Positions 37,097-49,295 of a stretch of DNA of 64,000 nt are shown piece after piece; position 1 is the first letter of the stretch; each line of letters starts with the position of its first letter. The notes beneath the pieces were generated by a model. It did not search any database. It was not told the DNA's origin and saw only the letters and a list, made by a program, of their open reading frames with translations. The translations under genes were made by a program, and so were the position numbers. This stretch comes from Trifolium pratense (taxonomy: Eukaryota > Streptophyta > Magnoliopsida > Fabales > Fabaceae), in the NCBI RefSeq assembly GCF_020283565.1, contig NC_060059.1:15879501-15943500 (forward strand), in the 5' to 3' direction.

Positions 37097-37463
37097 TTTT
37101 GTTTGATGAAATTGAAATCTGAAGTGAAAACTGAATGAAAACCCTTAACACCGACAATAGAGAATTAAGAAGAGAGTGACGAAACAGTTTGAATGGAAAT
37201 GATTATTGAAGGAATAAGCGCGTTTGTAACAATCGATTATATTCGTAATTCGATGTGTGTTTTGCTTTATCGTTCTTCTCGTCTCTTCTCGGCTTAATTG
37301 TAATTTCGGGCTTTTCTAGTGGCCCAATATCCTATTCTTAACTTTAATTAATTAAGGAAACATTCTATTACCTTCTTTATACTAATAATTAATAAACATT
37401 TTCTTAACTTTAACTTGGCTTTAATTAAGGAAACAAACTTACCGTCAAAAAAAAAAAAAAGGA
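37097..37463. other. PUX10 5' UTR and promoter region
   Basis: Lies upstream of the minus-strand PUX10 start. No clear TATA box or cis-element could be assigned. Copy-like ACATTTTCTTAACTTTAACT words recur at about 37335-37440. Confidence 0.35.
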
Positions 37464-37634
37464 AAATGTTAAATAGTGCCCCCGGGCACTGTTTAAGGAA
37501 GCAAATATAGTAATATGACATTGAACTTTATGCAGTCAACGTCTGGAAAGTCTAAAAAGTATTATTTTCAATTTAAAAATTTCCTTTTTTGATTTCCTTA
37601 ACCAGTGCCCCGGGGACACCGGTTAGCATAACCC
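37464..37634. mobile_element. MITE with GTGCCCCGGGG ends (family 3, copy 1)
   Basis: Left end TTAAATAGTGCCCCCGGGCAC, right end GTGCCCCGGGGACACCGGTTA: inverted, imperfect, about 35 bases. A second copy is at 48222-48410. No coding sequence. Confidence 0.7.
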
Positions 37635-37702
37635 AAAAAAAAATAAGGAAACTAACTCCTCATTCTACTCACTTTATAGATATATATTAGAGTGTTCCTT
37701 CA

Positions 37703-37704
<2 letters not shown>

Positions 37705-37770
<66 letters not shown>
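37705..37770. repeat. (AT)n microsatellite
   Basis: About 33 uninterrupted AT units. Confidence 0.95.
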
Positions 37771-37772
<2 letters not shown>

Positions 37773-40383
37773 GTGTGGTTATGGTGCATAAGCCCAAACT
37801 TATGCACCATGCATAAACTTGCTTCCTACCCCCACCATATTTGCTTCCTACACAAAAAGTCAACCAAAAGTCAGCCCAAGCTCAAAATTAGGCAATCCAT
37901 TACTCGCGCGCCCCCATATACTACCTCATTACTTGCGCGCCCCCCATTTGCTTAGCGCACCCCCAGTTTTTTTTTCCTTTTTTGCCTTAGATTTCTTGTG
38001 AGCCCCCAATTTTTTTTCCTCCCCTAGATTTCTAGCGCGTCCCTAATTTTTTCCCTCCTCCAAACTTCAAACACCCCCCCCAAATTTCTAGCGCGCCCCC
38101 CGTTTCCAATTAAATAATAACTTTTGTTTCTTTGAAGTATATATTATAAAAATCCATTTTTAATTAATTTTCGTCACACACCCCCCTCGAAACCCAAAAT
38201 AATAACGAATGATTCATGTATATATAAAGCATACTTGTCAAACATACAATTTAATTTTAAGTTTTATCAATCATAATCACAATATAAATAAAATCCCATA
38301 CATTAATTACATATATATATATATATATATATCAATTTTTCTTTACGATAAAAAAATGATCGAATCCAATCTCATGCATACTATCCAAACTTTTTTCAAC
38401 TAAACTAACCCTAATTGCTTTATATGATTTTTTTATTTATGTAGCATGGTTTTGTAAAATGGTTATGTGATGTTTTACTTAATAACAATGGTTTCAATGT
38501 ATAACATCTTGGCACTAATGCCCATATGAAACCATTTAACTAAAATAATGGTTTCAGTGTATAACGCTATGAAACCATTTAACCAGACTAATGGTTTCAG
38601 TGTATAACATCTTGAAACCAAATAACAAGACTAATGGTTTCAGTGTATAACGCTATGAAACCATTTAACTAGAATAATAGTTTCAGTGTATAACAGTATG
38701 AAACCATTTAACTAGACAAATGGTTTCAGTGTATAACATCTTGAAACCAATTAACAAGACTAATAGTTTCAGTGTATAACATCTTGACACTAATGCTCAT
38801 ATAAAACCATTTAACTATAATAATGGTTTCGGTCTATAATGCCATGAAACCATTTAACTAGACTAATGGTTTCAGTGTATAACGGTATGAAACCATTTTT
38901 GCTGTGGAATGGTTTCAAAGAGTTGTTCTCCAAAAACATATTTAACCCTTAATAAATATTGTGAAATAAATTAAAATTTTTAAGACGATATAAAACCGGA
39001 GAGAGTGAGGTATCCCCAACCGTTCCAAATAATTCAAAAAACCCTAAATAAAATTTTGGAAAATTTTATTAATATCTGATATTTATAAAAGCATATTTAC
39101 CTCATTTAATTAACTAAAAATAGTTCCAGGTCTCAGAAAAATACCTAACCGGTCCCAAAATTTCCAGAAAATTATTTACTATTTTTCTGTAAAAACAATA
39201 AAAAAAATTGGAGTCTCCTTGGCACCGCACGCGCCCCCACGCGCCGCCAGTGAGAGTGGGCGTGGAGGCGCGTCATTGTTCATCATCTTCCTCACCCATT
39301 TTTCTGCAGAAACGGGTCGCGACGACCCGGTTCGTTGACCCGGTTCGTTCTCCCTCAATAATCAACGAAACCCGACGTTCTTTATACCGTTTTGATCGTC
39401 GTTCGATTTTATGAATGTTTCCGGTATTAGTTTTCCAAATCGGTGATCGAATCGCATATAAAATGTGGCCGAAATTGAGCAAGCTTTTTGTTTTCGTTTT
39501 TTGTGTTCTGTTACATGCTTGAATTTGTTGGTGGTTGTGATGCTCACGCTCGTGATCGTAGTGGCGATCGGAATGGTGGTCTGATTTCAGTTTGCGAGGT
39601 CACGGTGGCTCCGCCTCTTGCATAGATCGTGATCATAGTGGTGAGTGTGAGCTGAAGAAGGCTATGATTAATACACGTGTAAAGAAAATCTAATGGTTGC
39701 CAAGGCCTTATGCACTGTGCATAAAAAGACCCTTATGGATATTAACTTTTGCCTATATATATATATACACACACATTGTACTAGAGTGTGTCTTAGTGAG
39801 TATCACTTAATAAAACATTCACATTGTAGAAATCCGGATTCAAATATCAAACATTCTATTTATTTACTTAAAGATAAAATTATAGTTAATAGACGGCCTG
39901 AGAGAAAGAAAAAAAAAATTAGTAGTGTTCCCGTGAACATCACATTATATATACAAGAGTCACATTGTATATACAAATGTTAGTTTTTCTCAAGAGTCAG
40001 ATGTATTTTTATTTATGAGTGCTTCTTTTCGCGCCCCCTAATTTTTTCACGTGCCTCTTTGATTGCCAAAAATGTCCACTCGCATTGTAGAGTCCGAGCA
40101 TTAAAAACACAAATTATGGGAAAACACAGTTTGTGTCCTAGGGTTCGAACACAGTTTGCATTCTAAATTAGAACTTGATTGTGGTCTGAATTTTGGGTTG
40201 TAGTCACATCTAAATAGTCTTGAACGATGCCCAATTTTTAGTGGTCACCGACGAGGCTTTGTAATTGTTCGATCACCTCATGACCGAACACTATGTGAAT
40301 AAACACTATGTGAAAATTGTTACAACACATAGACTTCACTCTCAACCACCTCATGACCCCAGTACACACACACTCTCCAAAGT
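37771..40383. other. Repeat-rich non-genic region
   Basis: No gene recognised. It has C-rich, GCGCGCCCCC-containing patches (37900-38110), an (AT)n run at 38310-38332, the hairpin minisatellite listed separately, and a GC-rich patch at 39215-39340 with paired GACCCGGTTCGTTGACCCGG words. TTATGCACC(A)TGCATAA near 37800 and TTATGCACTGTGCATAA near 39708 may be ends of one unclassified element. A weak SINE-like box pair lies at 39785-39845. Confidence 0.4.
38487..38897. repeat. Tandem array of hairpin-forming units
   Basis: About nine copies of a unit of about 43-46 bases. Each core is AATGGTTTCA, then GTGTATAAC plus 3-5 variable bases, then TGAAACCATT, i.e. 10-bp perfect arms around a short loop, followed by a TAACTAGACT-like linker. 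Two units are longer and carry CACTAATGC(C/T)CATAT. The arms are conserved together in most units. Confidence 0.85.
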
Positions 40384-42695
40384 AAATATTGTAACTACAT
40401 CTCAAATACTCTAAAACAATAGCATAAGAGAAAAGAAAAACGACACAAATATAAATTTAAAGTGTTTACAAGTGCTACTGCTTGGTGTATTGAAACCATG
40501 AACTTGAGGTCTCTATATATAGCATTGAGCTCACCATTGCTTCACTTCTCTAAGCGATGTGGGACTTCTCAAATATAATTTTCTTGACTTTTTTTCCTTC
40601 ATTAACAACGTGGGACTTACATTACAATTAACCCCAACACTAATCTAACAAAAACTCCGGAGTTCGAAACACCCCCTTACAGGTTCAAATTCTAGAGTTC
40701 AAAGGTTGTTGTTTTTCAAGAAAGTTTGTGTGTGGGTGTAGGAAGTGAGAAAATACGAGCTGATATGGTATAATTCTAAGATGCACAACATGTTGGCTTT
40801 TTTTGTAAGCTTCCATTGAGATAACCGCGTACCTTGCATCAATGTCAACCAATGTATGTACGCTATCATCACACACCTTGCATCCATGTCAAATGATGTC
40901 CATGTGTCACCTGAACAGCTTCAAATTGCTCTGAAACCACCGTCAGACCATTGTTAGGCTCCAACAATTTCAGTTTAGTTACATCACCTAGTAAACCTTG
41001 TATCACTAGTCCAACTAAACTAATGTCACTAACAAGTACCCACTCGAAGATCCATAACTTAACAAAAACATGAGAATCACCACTAGTAACTGATGCATAA
41101 CCAATAATAGTAGAACTATCTAACAAGTATCTACCTACTATCTATGCATCAAAGTTCAAGAAAATATCTCGCATCGTGTTAAAAGAAACGCACCCATACC
41201 TTGAACCTTACAAGTTTTCCCGTCTCCAAAATGAACAACTCCACCTTCGACTAGCTCTAGGGATACAAAAGTATTTCTTCTTCAAACACATGTGATAGGA
41301 GCTTCCAAAGTCTATGACTCAACACTCCACCGATTTCCAATTTCCACCAGCACCTCCGCATCCTCATAATAAGTTGTTGTTTCAGACGTAACCTGAGTAT
41401 TCTTAGCACCGCCTCTCCAGACTAATGTCGAGTATTATTATCATCGCCTCTCTAGGCTGATGTCAAGTATTGTTACCACCGCCTCTCCAGGCCGACCTTG
41501 TGTAACCCTGATTGCATCACTTGATTTTCCACAAGCTAAACATCAATTTTCTCTAACCTAAACTTCACAGCAGAACCCCCTCCTTCTGAATCAAACCAAA
41601 AGCTCTGATACCAGTTATTGCGAAATATTTTAACTACATCTCAAATACTCTAAAATAAGAGCATAGGAGAAAAGAAAAACGACACAAATATAAACTTAAA
41701 GTGTTTACAAGTGATACTGCTTGGTGTATTGAAACAACGGACTCGAGGTCTCTATATATAGCATTGAGCTCTCCCTTGCTTCACTTCTCTAAGCGATGTG
41801 GGACTTCTCAAATATAATTTTCTTGACCTTTTTTCCTTCATTAGCAATGTGCAGCAGCGGACCTAGGGGTGGGCTGAGGTGGGCCGCGGCCCACCCCCAC
41901 CCCAAAAAATAATTTTTTTTTATATGTAGGGTATTAATTTAAATGTATTATTAATGATTTTAAGTCACCCGGTATATATATGTACAAATATTAATATAAA
42001 TATTAATTTAGAGTATATTATTGATGATTATAAGTAATTCGGTACACATATTAGTTCAAGTATTAGTGTAAATGTTAGTTCATAATTAATTGAATTTATA
42101 ATAATAGATAAAATTAGCAGTTGAACTAGCGTATATAAATATGAAATGACATAAAAAATATGTTTAATTAATATTAAATTTTTCAAGTCCCATATTTTCA
42201 CATTTGTTGCAATTTTAGTCCTATCTCAATATTTTTTTATTACTTTTTTGCTGTAAAATTAGCGAATTTTAATGGGAAAAAATTGTGAATTTTGGTCTCA
42301 AATTTGATATTTCATCTTTAGATTCAATGTTGGAGACAATAAATCACCTTTATAGCCAAAAATCACAATTTTTAGAGTAAAAATATAGTTTGTTGGTACC
42401 AAAATAGTAACATGTGAAAATAGAAGAGCAAAAAATTCAATTTGAAAATAAATTGACTATTTTTCGGCCCACCCACGATATTTTTTCTAGTTCCGCCACT
42501 GGCAATGTGGGACTTACATTGCAATCAACCCCAACACTAATCTAACAAAAACTCCGGAGTTCGAAACACCCCCTTACAGGTTCAAATTCTAGAGTTCAAA
42601 GGTTGTTGATTTTCAAGAAAGTTTGTGGGTGGGTGGGTGGGTGTAGGAAGTGAGAAAATATGAGCTGATATGGTATAATTCTAAGATGCACAACA
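40384..42695 (-). mobile_element. Decayed copia LTR element, minus strand, split by a hAT
   Basis: A direct repeat of about 410-420 bp occurs at 40384-40790 and, interrupted, at 41619-42695. On the minus strand the LTR starts TGTTGTGCATC. The copia primer site TGGTATCAGAGC (plus-strand GCTCTGATACCA, 41602-41613) lies five bases inside the right LTR, which fixes the orientation. Between the LTRs are fragments of gag/protease sequence with many stops (minus-strand VVHFGDGKTCKVQG at about 41180-41270). Reverse transcriptase is missing. The left LTR edge is not clean and no target duplication was found, so it is old. Confidence 0.75.
41852..42501. mobile_element. Non-autonomous hAT element, 650 bp
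   Basis: Ends CAGCAGCGGACCTAG and CTAGTTCCGCCACTG match as imperfect inverted repeats (12 of 15 bases). The target word GCAATGTG is duplicated at 41844-41851 and 42502-42509, giving the 8 bp expected for hAT. No transposase. It lies inside the right LTR of the decayed copia element; the LTR sequence resumes exactly after it. Confidence 0.9.
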
Positions 42696-43189
42696 TGTTT
42701 AAACCCTAGGATGCAAGCCTTAATAATTTTATAGGGCACCCATAAATAGCAGGGGGTTCCAAAAAGAAAAAGTTTTTTTCTACTAGCTATTAGTTCTACG
42801 TTTTCCAAAAGGGTACGATGTGTATGAGTCGGCGGACATTCATCTTTTAATAGCTTAATTGCAACCAATGAGTCTAACTAGTATACTTTAATCTAATAAA
42901 CTTTAATCATGCGGAAACCTCTCTCCCATGATAGCTTAAGCCCATAATAAATCCCTGAAAAAATAATTCTAAAAAAAATCCAAATGTGTGTTTAACAGAT
43001 CGATTTGAAAAAATTATCGGTTCGCCTGTTTAGGTCGGTTCACTGCAGTTTGATAATATGGGCGATCTAATTGTCAGACTAGACTGACCGGTCCAATTTT
43101 TAAAACACCGAATCCCCACAGTTCTGCTTCAAGCACAGACAAAAAATGCTTTCTAGCTGCGAACGCGAAAATAAAGCAACCACGTAGTA
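42696..43189. other. Spacer between two LTR elements
   Basis: No gene seen. The right part (GGTTCGCCTGTTTAGGTCGG...GACTGACCGGTCC) resembles repeat ends but was not classified. Confidence 0.35.
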
Positions 43190-44550
43190 TGTTGTCGCGG
43201 ATGGCTGGAAATCAATTAACCGGAGGCGTGTAATCACTGAACTAAGGAATTATCCGCAAGATATTGCGCAACTCCCGCAGAATACAACCGGTTCTTCTCG
43301 GTGATAAACATACCGAGGCTATCAAGACACGAGAATATCAACAAGGTAGGTAACTCAGGCATTACAAAGAAAAATGGAAAAACTAAACAAAACTCAATTG
43401 CATCTTATGATACTTGGATACACCTTCTCATATAATATCTATATCAAAACCGTTACTTAATAATAATCATTATGATTTTACACAACAAAACTTTTTGTCT
43501 AAAACAAAACCGTAGTCCCTATTTATTAGCAATTAACTAAAGGTGTATCTCAAATAAATAGCAAAATTGATTTGGAGTTAATATATGAAAGGAAAACGTG
43601 AGAGAAATAATAGGAACAACTGGGTATCCTATGTATAGACTAATTCAAAGTTTTTTCATTTAGATAAATAAGACTAAATGAATATAACCACAAATAAAAT
43701 AACAGTGTTGCTATATGTACCGAATTTCTTTTTCCGAATTACTCCCGAAAGTATGTGTGGCACTATTTCTCTTTTTATATTTACAATGTGGATGCACTGT
43801 GTATTTTGAGTGTGGGCCCCAAAACAATTGATAAAAATAGCAGTCTTGCCGCCTGAAGCAACAACATCCATGGAAGCAACAACCATTTATAGTCTTGCTG
43901 CCTGAAGCAACACCATCCATGATTGCGTCACTTGCAGCCTCTCATTCAAGTAGCTTTTTTGTAATTTACTGTTGATTTTCATAAAATCAAAATATGGATT
44001 CAACAAAACATAGGGTTAATTTTTGAAGCAAACAAGAAGGAAAACTATTGTTTTACAGAAAGCTCTTGGGTTCATTGTCAAATTAATCTTTCCATTAATC
44101 GTATTTTAGGGAATCATGACTAAAGAATGAGGAAACAATACTCCACCATAAAAAGGTTGAATCTTTAAGAGTATTTATGCAATTAAGTTGAAAATTGAAA
44201 GAATGTTGGGTTTCATAATCTTGTATATAGTGAATTTCTATTATCCCAAATTTGATTTCATAGTTTGATTCAAAAAAAGCCTTGTGCAGAATTGGAGAAG
44301 TCAATTTTGGTAGAAAAGAAAGGATTGTAACCGAGAGAGAAGGCACAGAAAGGGGTTGAAAGTTGCTGACGTAATGACCGAAATTGTTGCAACACATCAT
44401 TCGGTGAATTTTCGGGAATGAAATTTTCGGGACATATAGCATTTTTCATAAAATAATTTCCTTGATAAAATATATTTTTACTTTTCTCATTTAAAAATTA
44501 TTAGACACAATATAATATAAACTTTTGAAATATACCCAAAATTTCCAACA
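43190..44550 (-). repeat. Left (3') LTR with insertion
   Basis: Plus-strand start TGTTGTCGCGGATGG, end TTTCCAACA. Interrupted at 43703-44447. Confidence 0.88.
43703..44447. mobile_element. MULE-type non-autonomous element, 745 bp
   Basis: The 9-bp word ATAAAATAA is duplicated at 43694-43702 and 44448-44456, the Mutator signature. Ends are imperfect inverted repeats sharing TGCTATATGT.CCGAA and CCCGAAA words over about 45 bases. Removing the element and one 9-bp copy restores a 607-base LTR. No transposase was recognised. Confidence 0.85.
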
Positions 44551-46891
44551 ATCCCCCACATATTTCAAAAGTTTTTAAATCAAAAGGTAAACAAAAATTG
44601 TTTCGAAAATATTGCCTGAGTCACTTTTGAGTACGATGCATCAAACTGGTGTAGCAAGCTATATGAACCAGTGCTAGAATGATATACTTAACACACAATG
44701 AATTTGGTGTAGCAAGCAATATGAACCAAAGACATTTGGCGTATGTTAGCGGTATAACATCCACATCACACCCCCACAATTCTCGTGTTACGCGGTGTTG
44801 CGCATTTAGGCCGTGCGCGTGTCTGGTTTTCATGAGTGCTCTAGAGACCCGCCACGGTCTCATGCAAGCGGACCCACTTGACACTCATATAGGTGATTCC
44901 ATCTAGTGTATCCTACAACCATACACCACCCACAAGGACTTATGGTAATCATTAAAAGCCTTAAGCTTACCCCTCAAATTAATTTTAATTTAGCACTTCT
45001 CATAGCCATTATCATAACACATAGGAAATGGACAAAATTTTAGTGCTAACTTAACTAACAAGTAACTTGTTTTTACCCATATGAACCTTCTTCATGGGAT
45101 CTCCAATCACAAAGGTTGGGTTCCCATTACTTGTCGTTTTTCAATGGCATAGTCCATTCCTATCAATTTTCTTCTCAGGGGTTAAGTCAACGGATCCGAT
45201 CAATTCACACATATTGACTAAGACGTCTCAAAGTCAATTTATCTCACAATTTTTTGAGTCTATAAAGTAAACTCGATTTTCACAATAAGTTTATACAAGT
45301 CTACTTCGATGGCTACTAAGCGACAACTTATTCATCAATAAAATAAATCTACTTATAGATTTATCTCATTGGCCTATATCCAATCATCATAAATTTATTA
45401 TACAAGTCTACTTAGAATATTTTCTAAGCGACACCCCCACATTAGATAAATGTGACTTCATTTGTGGATTTATTATACAAGCTTACTTGAATAATTTTCA
45501 AGTGATAACACTCTCACAATAGAGAAATAAATCTCAAATATATATTTTTACTCAAACAAATCTCATGATACATTATTGTATTGTTCTAATACACATTGTA
45601 TCTACCAATCTGTTATGGTATATCTCGTATATTTTTACTCAAGTAGCATTAGGACCATAAGGGATACTCAATATTCTAAATCCATGATAGTTAAACTTCC
45701 TAAAATTTTCTCAACATACTATATTTATGATAGAATTATAAATGTTACAGATCCTTGTAAGTTTGCGCTACAATTCATACTTGATCCTCTTATGCTTCAC
45801 ATCAGCTTAAATGTTTCATTTTCCTTTACATAAGTGTTAGTATCATAACATATAGTCAATAAAACTATATCACAAACAAAATGCATAGGTAAAGAAAATT
45901 TCAGTGCAACCCGAATCAAATATCGTAAACTATGCATATACCAAATGATTTTCAAATATAAGTATTCATGTTTTCACAATTTTAATCAATACTGATATGC
46001 TTATGCCGTCAAAATAAATCCAATATAAAATGGCGTTGGACTATGCATGACGATCTTCAAATTACCATGAGTCTCCTAACAACTCAAATTAAATAAACTA
46101 ATTTGATTCATACCAAAACAATTATTTAGTTCATCTTGTCATGCTCAAACACAGTCTATATAATATTATTGCCCTATGAAGCATATAAATTAACTCATAC
46201 ACGATTAACAAATATCTCTTTATTCTACACATTTAACACAATTAGCATTATATTCTTATACAAATTTTAAATTAATCCACACAAAGATTTTCAATTCCTC
46301 ATTTAATTCACATAGTACAGAAAATCAGTTAAATATATAGATATAGTCGGCAACCGAAAATATTCTAAAATACATGGATAAATTAATTCAATCACTATAT
46401 CTAATCGCAAAAATATTCCGCTACGATAGAACAAATTAGCTTATCATTGTTAAATAAACTACTCATTAATGTTAATTTCTAGACAAGTTCAACACATTCA
46501 CATAATCAATATAAAATTCAAAACTTTGAAGGTTAGAATATGTACCTGACCCCTTGTGAATGATTTCAAAGGGAGAAAAATGTTACACTTACATAGAAGG
46601 TCTTTCACAACATGCTCCCGTTCTTTTATTAGGCTAACCCCCACATTTTGGTGTCATAAAATAATATTAGAGAGAGTTACCTGGCTCCTAGCAAGCAAAC
46701 AAAGACATACCCCCACATTAGCCGCCGATAGTATTCCCTCCCAACATTGGTTCTGAGCGCTTCATCCGAGAGACATGAGAGCGAAATCAACAAGTTCTTC
46801 AACCACGAATTGGAGTTGCCGTAGCTACAAAAGAAGTAAAACCATCTACCATGTTGTCATCTTCAGAATCATCAGCCATAATTCCTTAGAT

Positions 46892-47498
46892 TGTTGTCGC
46901 GGATGGCTGGAAATCAATTAACCGGAGGCGTGTAATCACTGAACTAAGGAATTATCCGCAAGATATTGCGCAACTCCCCCAGAATACAACCGGTTCTTCT
47001 CGGTGATAAACATACCGAGGCTATCAAGACACGAGAATATCAACAAGGTAGGTAACTCAGGCATTACAAAGAAAAATGGAAAAACTAAACAAAACTCAAT
47101 TGCATCTTATGATACTTGGATACACCTTCTCATATAATATCTATATCAAAACCGTTACTTAATAGTAATCATTATGATTTTACACAACAAAACTTTTTGT
47201 CTAAAACAAAACCGTAGTCCCTATTTATTAGCAATTAACTAAAGGTGTATCTCAAATAAATAGCAAAATTGATTTGGAGTTAATATATGAAAGGAAAACG
47301 TGAGAGAAATAATAGGAACAACTGGGTATCCTATGTATAGACTAATTCAAAGTTTTTTCATTTAGATAAATAAGACTAAATGAATATAACCACAAATAAA
47401 ATAATTTCCTTGATAAAATATATTTCTAATTTTCTCATTTAAAAATTATTAGACACAATATAATATAAACTTTTGAAATATACCCAAAATTTCCAACA
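46892..47498 (-). repeat. Right (5') LTR, 607 bp
   Basis: Uninterrupted LTR copy followed by the target duplication TAGTA. Confidence 0.9.
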
Positions 47499-47679
47499 TA
47501 GTATACCTCCACAAGCTGCATTATTTCCAAGTATCCACCTAATCCCATCAGTAGATATACCAACATTACTATTTTTATTCATGCTATAACAGCTTTCCGA
47601 TATTCCCCTAGTTTTTGCCAAAGCCTAATCCTGTATTAATGGAATAATATTATTATTCATATTTATATAATATACTTTA

Positions 47680-47923
47680 TTCGGCCTTATTTACAAGTAA
47701 AATAAATTTTTTGGCCTTAAATATAAATAAAAATTATCAAATTCAACTATATTAAATGTTATTGTTCCTAAAGTACCTCTCATTAATTGTCCACTTTTTA
47801 AAATGATTGCATATTTTCAATGCAAATTTAATGTATATTGTAAAGGATAGTTTAGTAAATACAGGACAACAACTTTCTTAATAAGTGTGAAATAGGATAA
47901 TGTTGATTATAAATAAGGCCGAA
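47680..47923. mobile_element. MITE of about 245 bp
   Basis: Terminal inverted repeats TTCGGCCTTATTTA and TAAATAAGGCCGAA (14 bp, perfect). A further GGCCTTAAATATAAATAAA word repeats just inside the left end. Confidence 0.7.
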
Positions 47924-48221
47924 AATAATTCTATTAGAATAATCTCTTCTCTCAATATATTTTGTTCCGAAAATAAATCAAAATTTATCAACATCAAAAT
48001 ATTCATTAAATTTTAAATATATTTTACATGATTAATAATAGACCAAGACAACATTGTACCCAAAACAAATAGACCAAGCCAATACAATAACAAAAATGGC
48101 TGAACAATAACATTTATTACATTTATTTGAATAAAGATAGAAACTCGATATAAAAAAAAAAAACACATAGACTTGACTTGACTTGACTTGAAAAAAACAC
48201 AGACTTGACTTGAATAACATT

Positions 48222-48410
48222 TAGGGTCTTGCTAACCAGTGCCCCCGGGGCACTAGTTAAGGAACCAAAAGAAGAAATAAAATAAAAGTTGTGCATGGAA
48301 AACATCAAAATATAGACTTTTGTTGTATTGACTACACAATTTCTAAGTAAAACTTTCTAAATATGAATCTTTAACAAGTGCCCCTAAGACACTATTTAGC
48401 ATTTGCCTAA
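48222..48410. mobile_element. MITE with GTGCCCCCGGGGCAC end (family 3, copy 2)
   Basis: Left end GGGTCTTGCTAACCAGTG then CCCCCGGGGCAC; right end GTGCCCCTAAGACAC...TAGCA. Same family as 37464-37634. Its flanks at 48113-48180 and 48408-48463 share ATTTATTTGAATAAAGATAG and a CACATAGACTTGA word. Confidence 0.65.
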
Positions 48411-48510
48411 CATTTATTTGAATAAAGATAGAAACTCAAGATAAAAAAACACATAGACTTGAATCCAATGTAAACCCAGTTTGGTGAATCCCAGACTAAA
48501 ACCTTGTCAC

Positions 48511-49047
48511 TTACGGTAATGAAAATTCACCAAGGCCAATGCAGATAAGACAAGACTTGTTTATTCTTGCAAAGGCAAACTTGGATTCTCTTTTCTCATC
48601 TCCAGGTGCAGCTGGAAGGTTGAGATCAAAATTTAAAGGCAAGACATGCCTTTTCTTTCTAGGTTTATAAGGTTTCAAAGCCATTGGTTTTAAGGAGGTT
48701 GCGGACCTGACCGGTGCACGGTGGCACGTCATATGTCCACCAAGGGCTTGTCCAGTTGTGTATTCAGATCCACAAATGGTGCACTCATGAAGCTTGTATC
48801 TGTTGTTGTTACCATCATCATGAGCAATTTCCAATGCATTAAGCTTCTTGTGACTTGTTATATGGCCACCAAGTGCTTGGAATTTAGAGAAAACTTTGTT
48901 ACATGTTGTGCATTCATACACATTGTAGTAACATGCTCTTGCTCCTGTTCCTCTAATAACCAATTTGCTTCCTTTCCCTTTGATGATATAATTGGTGTGT
49001 TCCCTTGAGCCTAAAGAGAGTTGGTGTTGTTCAAGGGATGCTTCCAT
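48511..49047 (-). CDS. C2H2 zinc-finger repressor of the ZAT type, 178 aa
   Basis: Intronless nuclear transcription factor. Two plant-type C2H2 fingers with the QALGGH core lie at residues 46-66 (C46, C49, H62, H66) and 89-109 (C89, C92, H105, H109). These contact DNA, typically AGT-type cores. A basic patch (KPYKPRKKR, 125-133) may act as a nuclear signal, and an EAR repression motif (DLNLPA, 141-146) would recruit TOPLESS-type co-repressors. The layout and length fit the stress-responsive ZAT/C1-2i subfamily; the usual N-terminal B-box is not obvious. The start ATG is the first in frame. The regulatory target cannot be read from the sequence. Confidence 0.9.
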   Translation of the reverse strand: MEASLEQHQLSLGSREHTNYIIKGKGSKLVIRGTGARACYYNVYECTTCNKVFSKFQALGGHITSHKKLNALEIAHDDGNNNRYKLHECTICGSEYTTGQALGGHMTCHRAPVRSATSLKPMALKPYKPRKKRHVLPLNFDLNLPAAPGDEKRESKFAFARINKSCLICIGLGEFSLP

Positions 49048-49234
49048 GTTGATTTTGATTTGGATTAAGAGAGAGGTTGAACCTTAACCTTAAAATAGAG
49101 AAAAAGATAGAGGGGCTAGGAGGATTGTAAGATGATTGCAAAGCACGATATTCACTTTTAGCCTATGTTCGAATGTCTGTTTCCCAAGATAACACTGTGT
49201 AGTGAACACGATATTACGTCTCCAAGAGGTGGAT

Positions 49235-49240
49235 CACGTG
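49235..49240. promoter_or_regulatory. G-box CACGTG upstream of the zinc-finger gene
   Basis: Palindromic CACGTG about 190 bases upstream of the zinc-finger start codon. G-boxes bind bZIP and bHLH factors and are common in abscisic-acid or light-responsive promoters. Functional use is inferred. Confidence 0.45.
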
Positions 49241-49295
49241 ATGGATGGATTTAAATCGTGATTCCAGCACATTGTTAAAAAAGTTGCTCTCAAAA

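Larger units (their letters stand above)
43190..47498 (-). mobile_element. Young non-coding LTR retrotransposon (copia-like), left LTR split by a MULE
   Basis: LTRs of 607 bp lie at 43190-44550 (after removing a 745-bp insertion and its 9-bp duplication) and 46892-47498. The host word TAGTA is duplicated at 43185-43189 and 47499-47503. I counted about four LTR differences, roughly 99% identity. On the minus strand the LTR starts TGTTGGAAATTTTGG, preceded by a GTGGGGGAT purine tract, which sets the strand. The 2.3-kb interior has no gag or pol and no recognisable tRNA-Met primer site. It does contain several CCCCCACA words (44552, 44769, 45432, 46631, 46710) and a loose repeat of ATTATACAAG(T/C)(T/C)TACTT at 45285-45520. 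Confidence 0.88.

Noticed and set aside
38487..38897. CRISPR-like array of hairpin repeats
   Set aside because: Plant nuclear context, no cas genes, the palindromic arms and linkers repeat together and there are no unique spacers. It is a minisatellite.
39208..39414. GC-rich patch as a possible gene start
   Set aside because: The short frame has no recognisable domain or visible splice continuation, and the surroundings are repeats.
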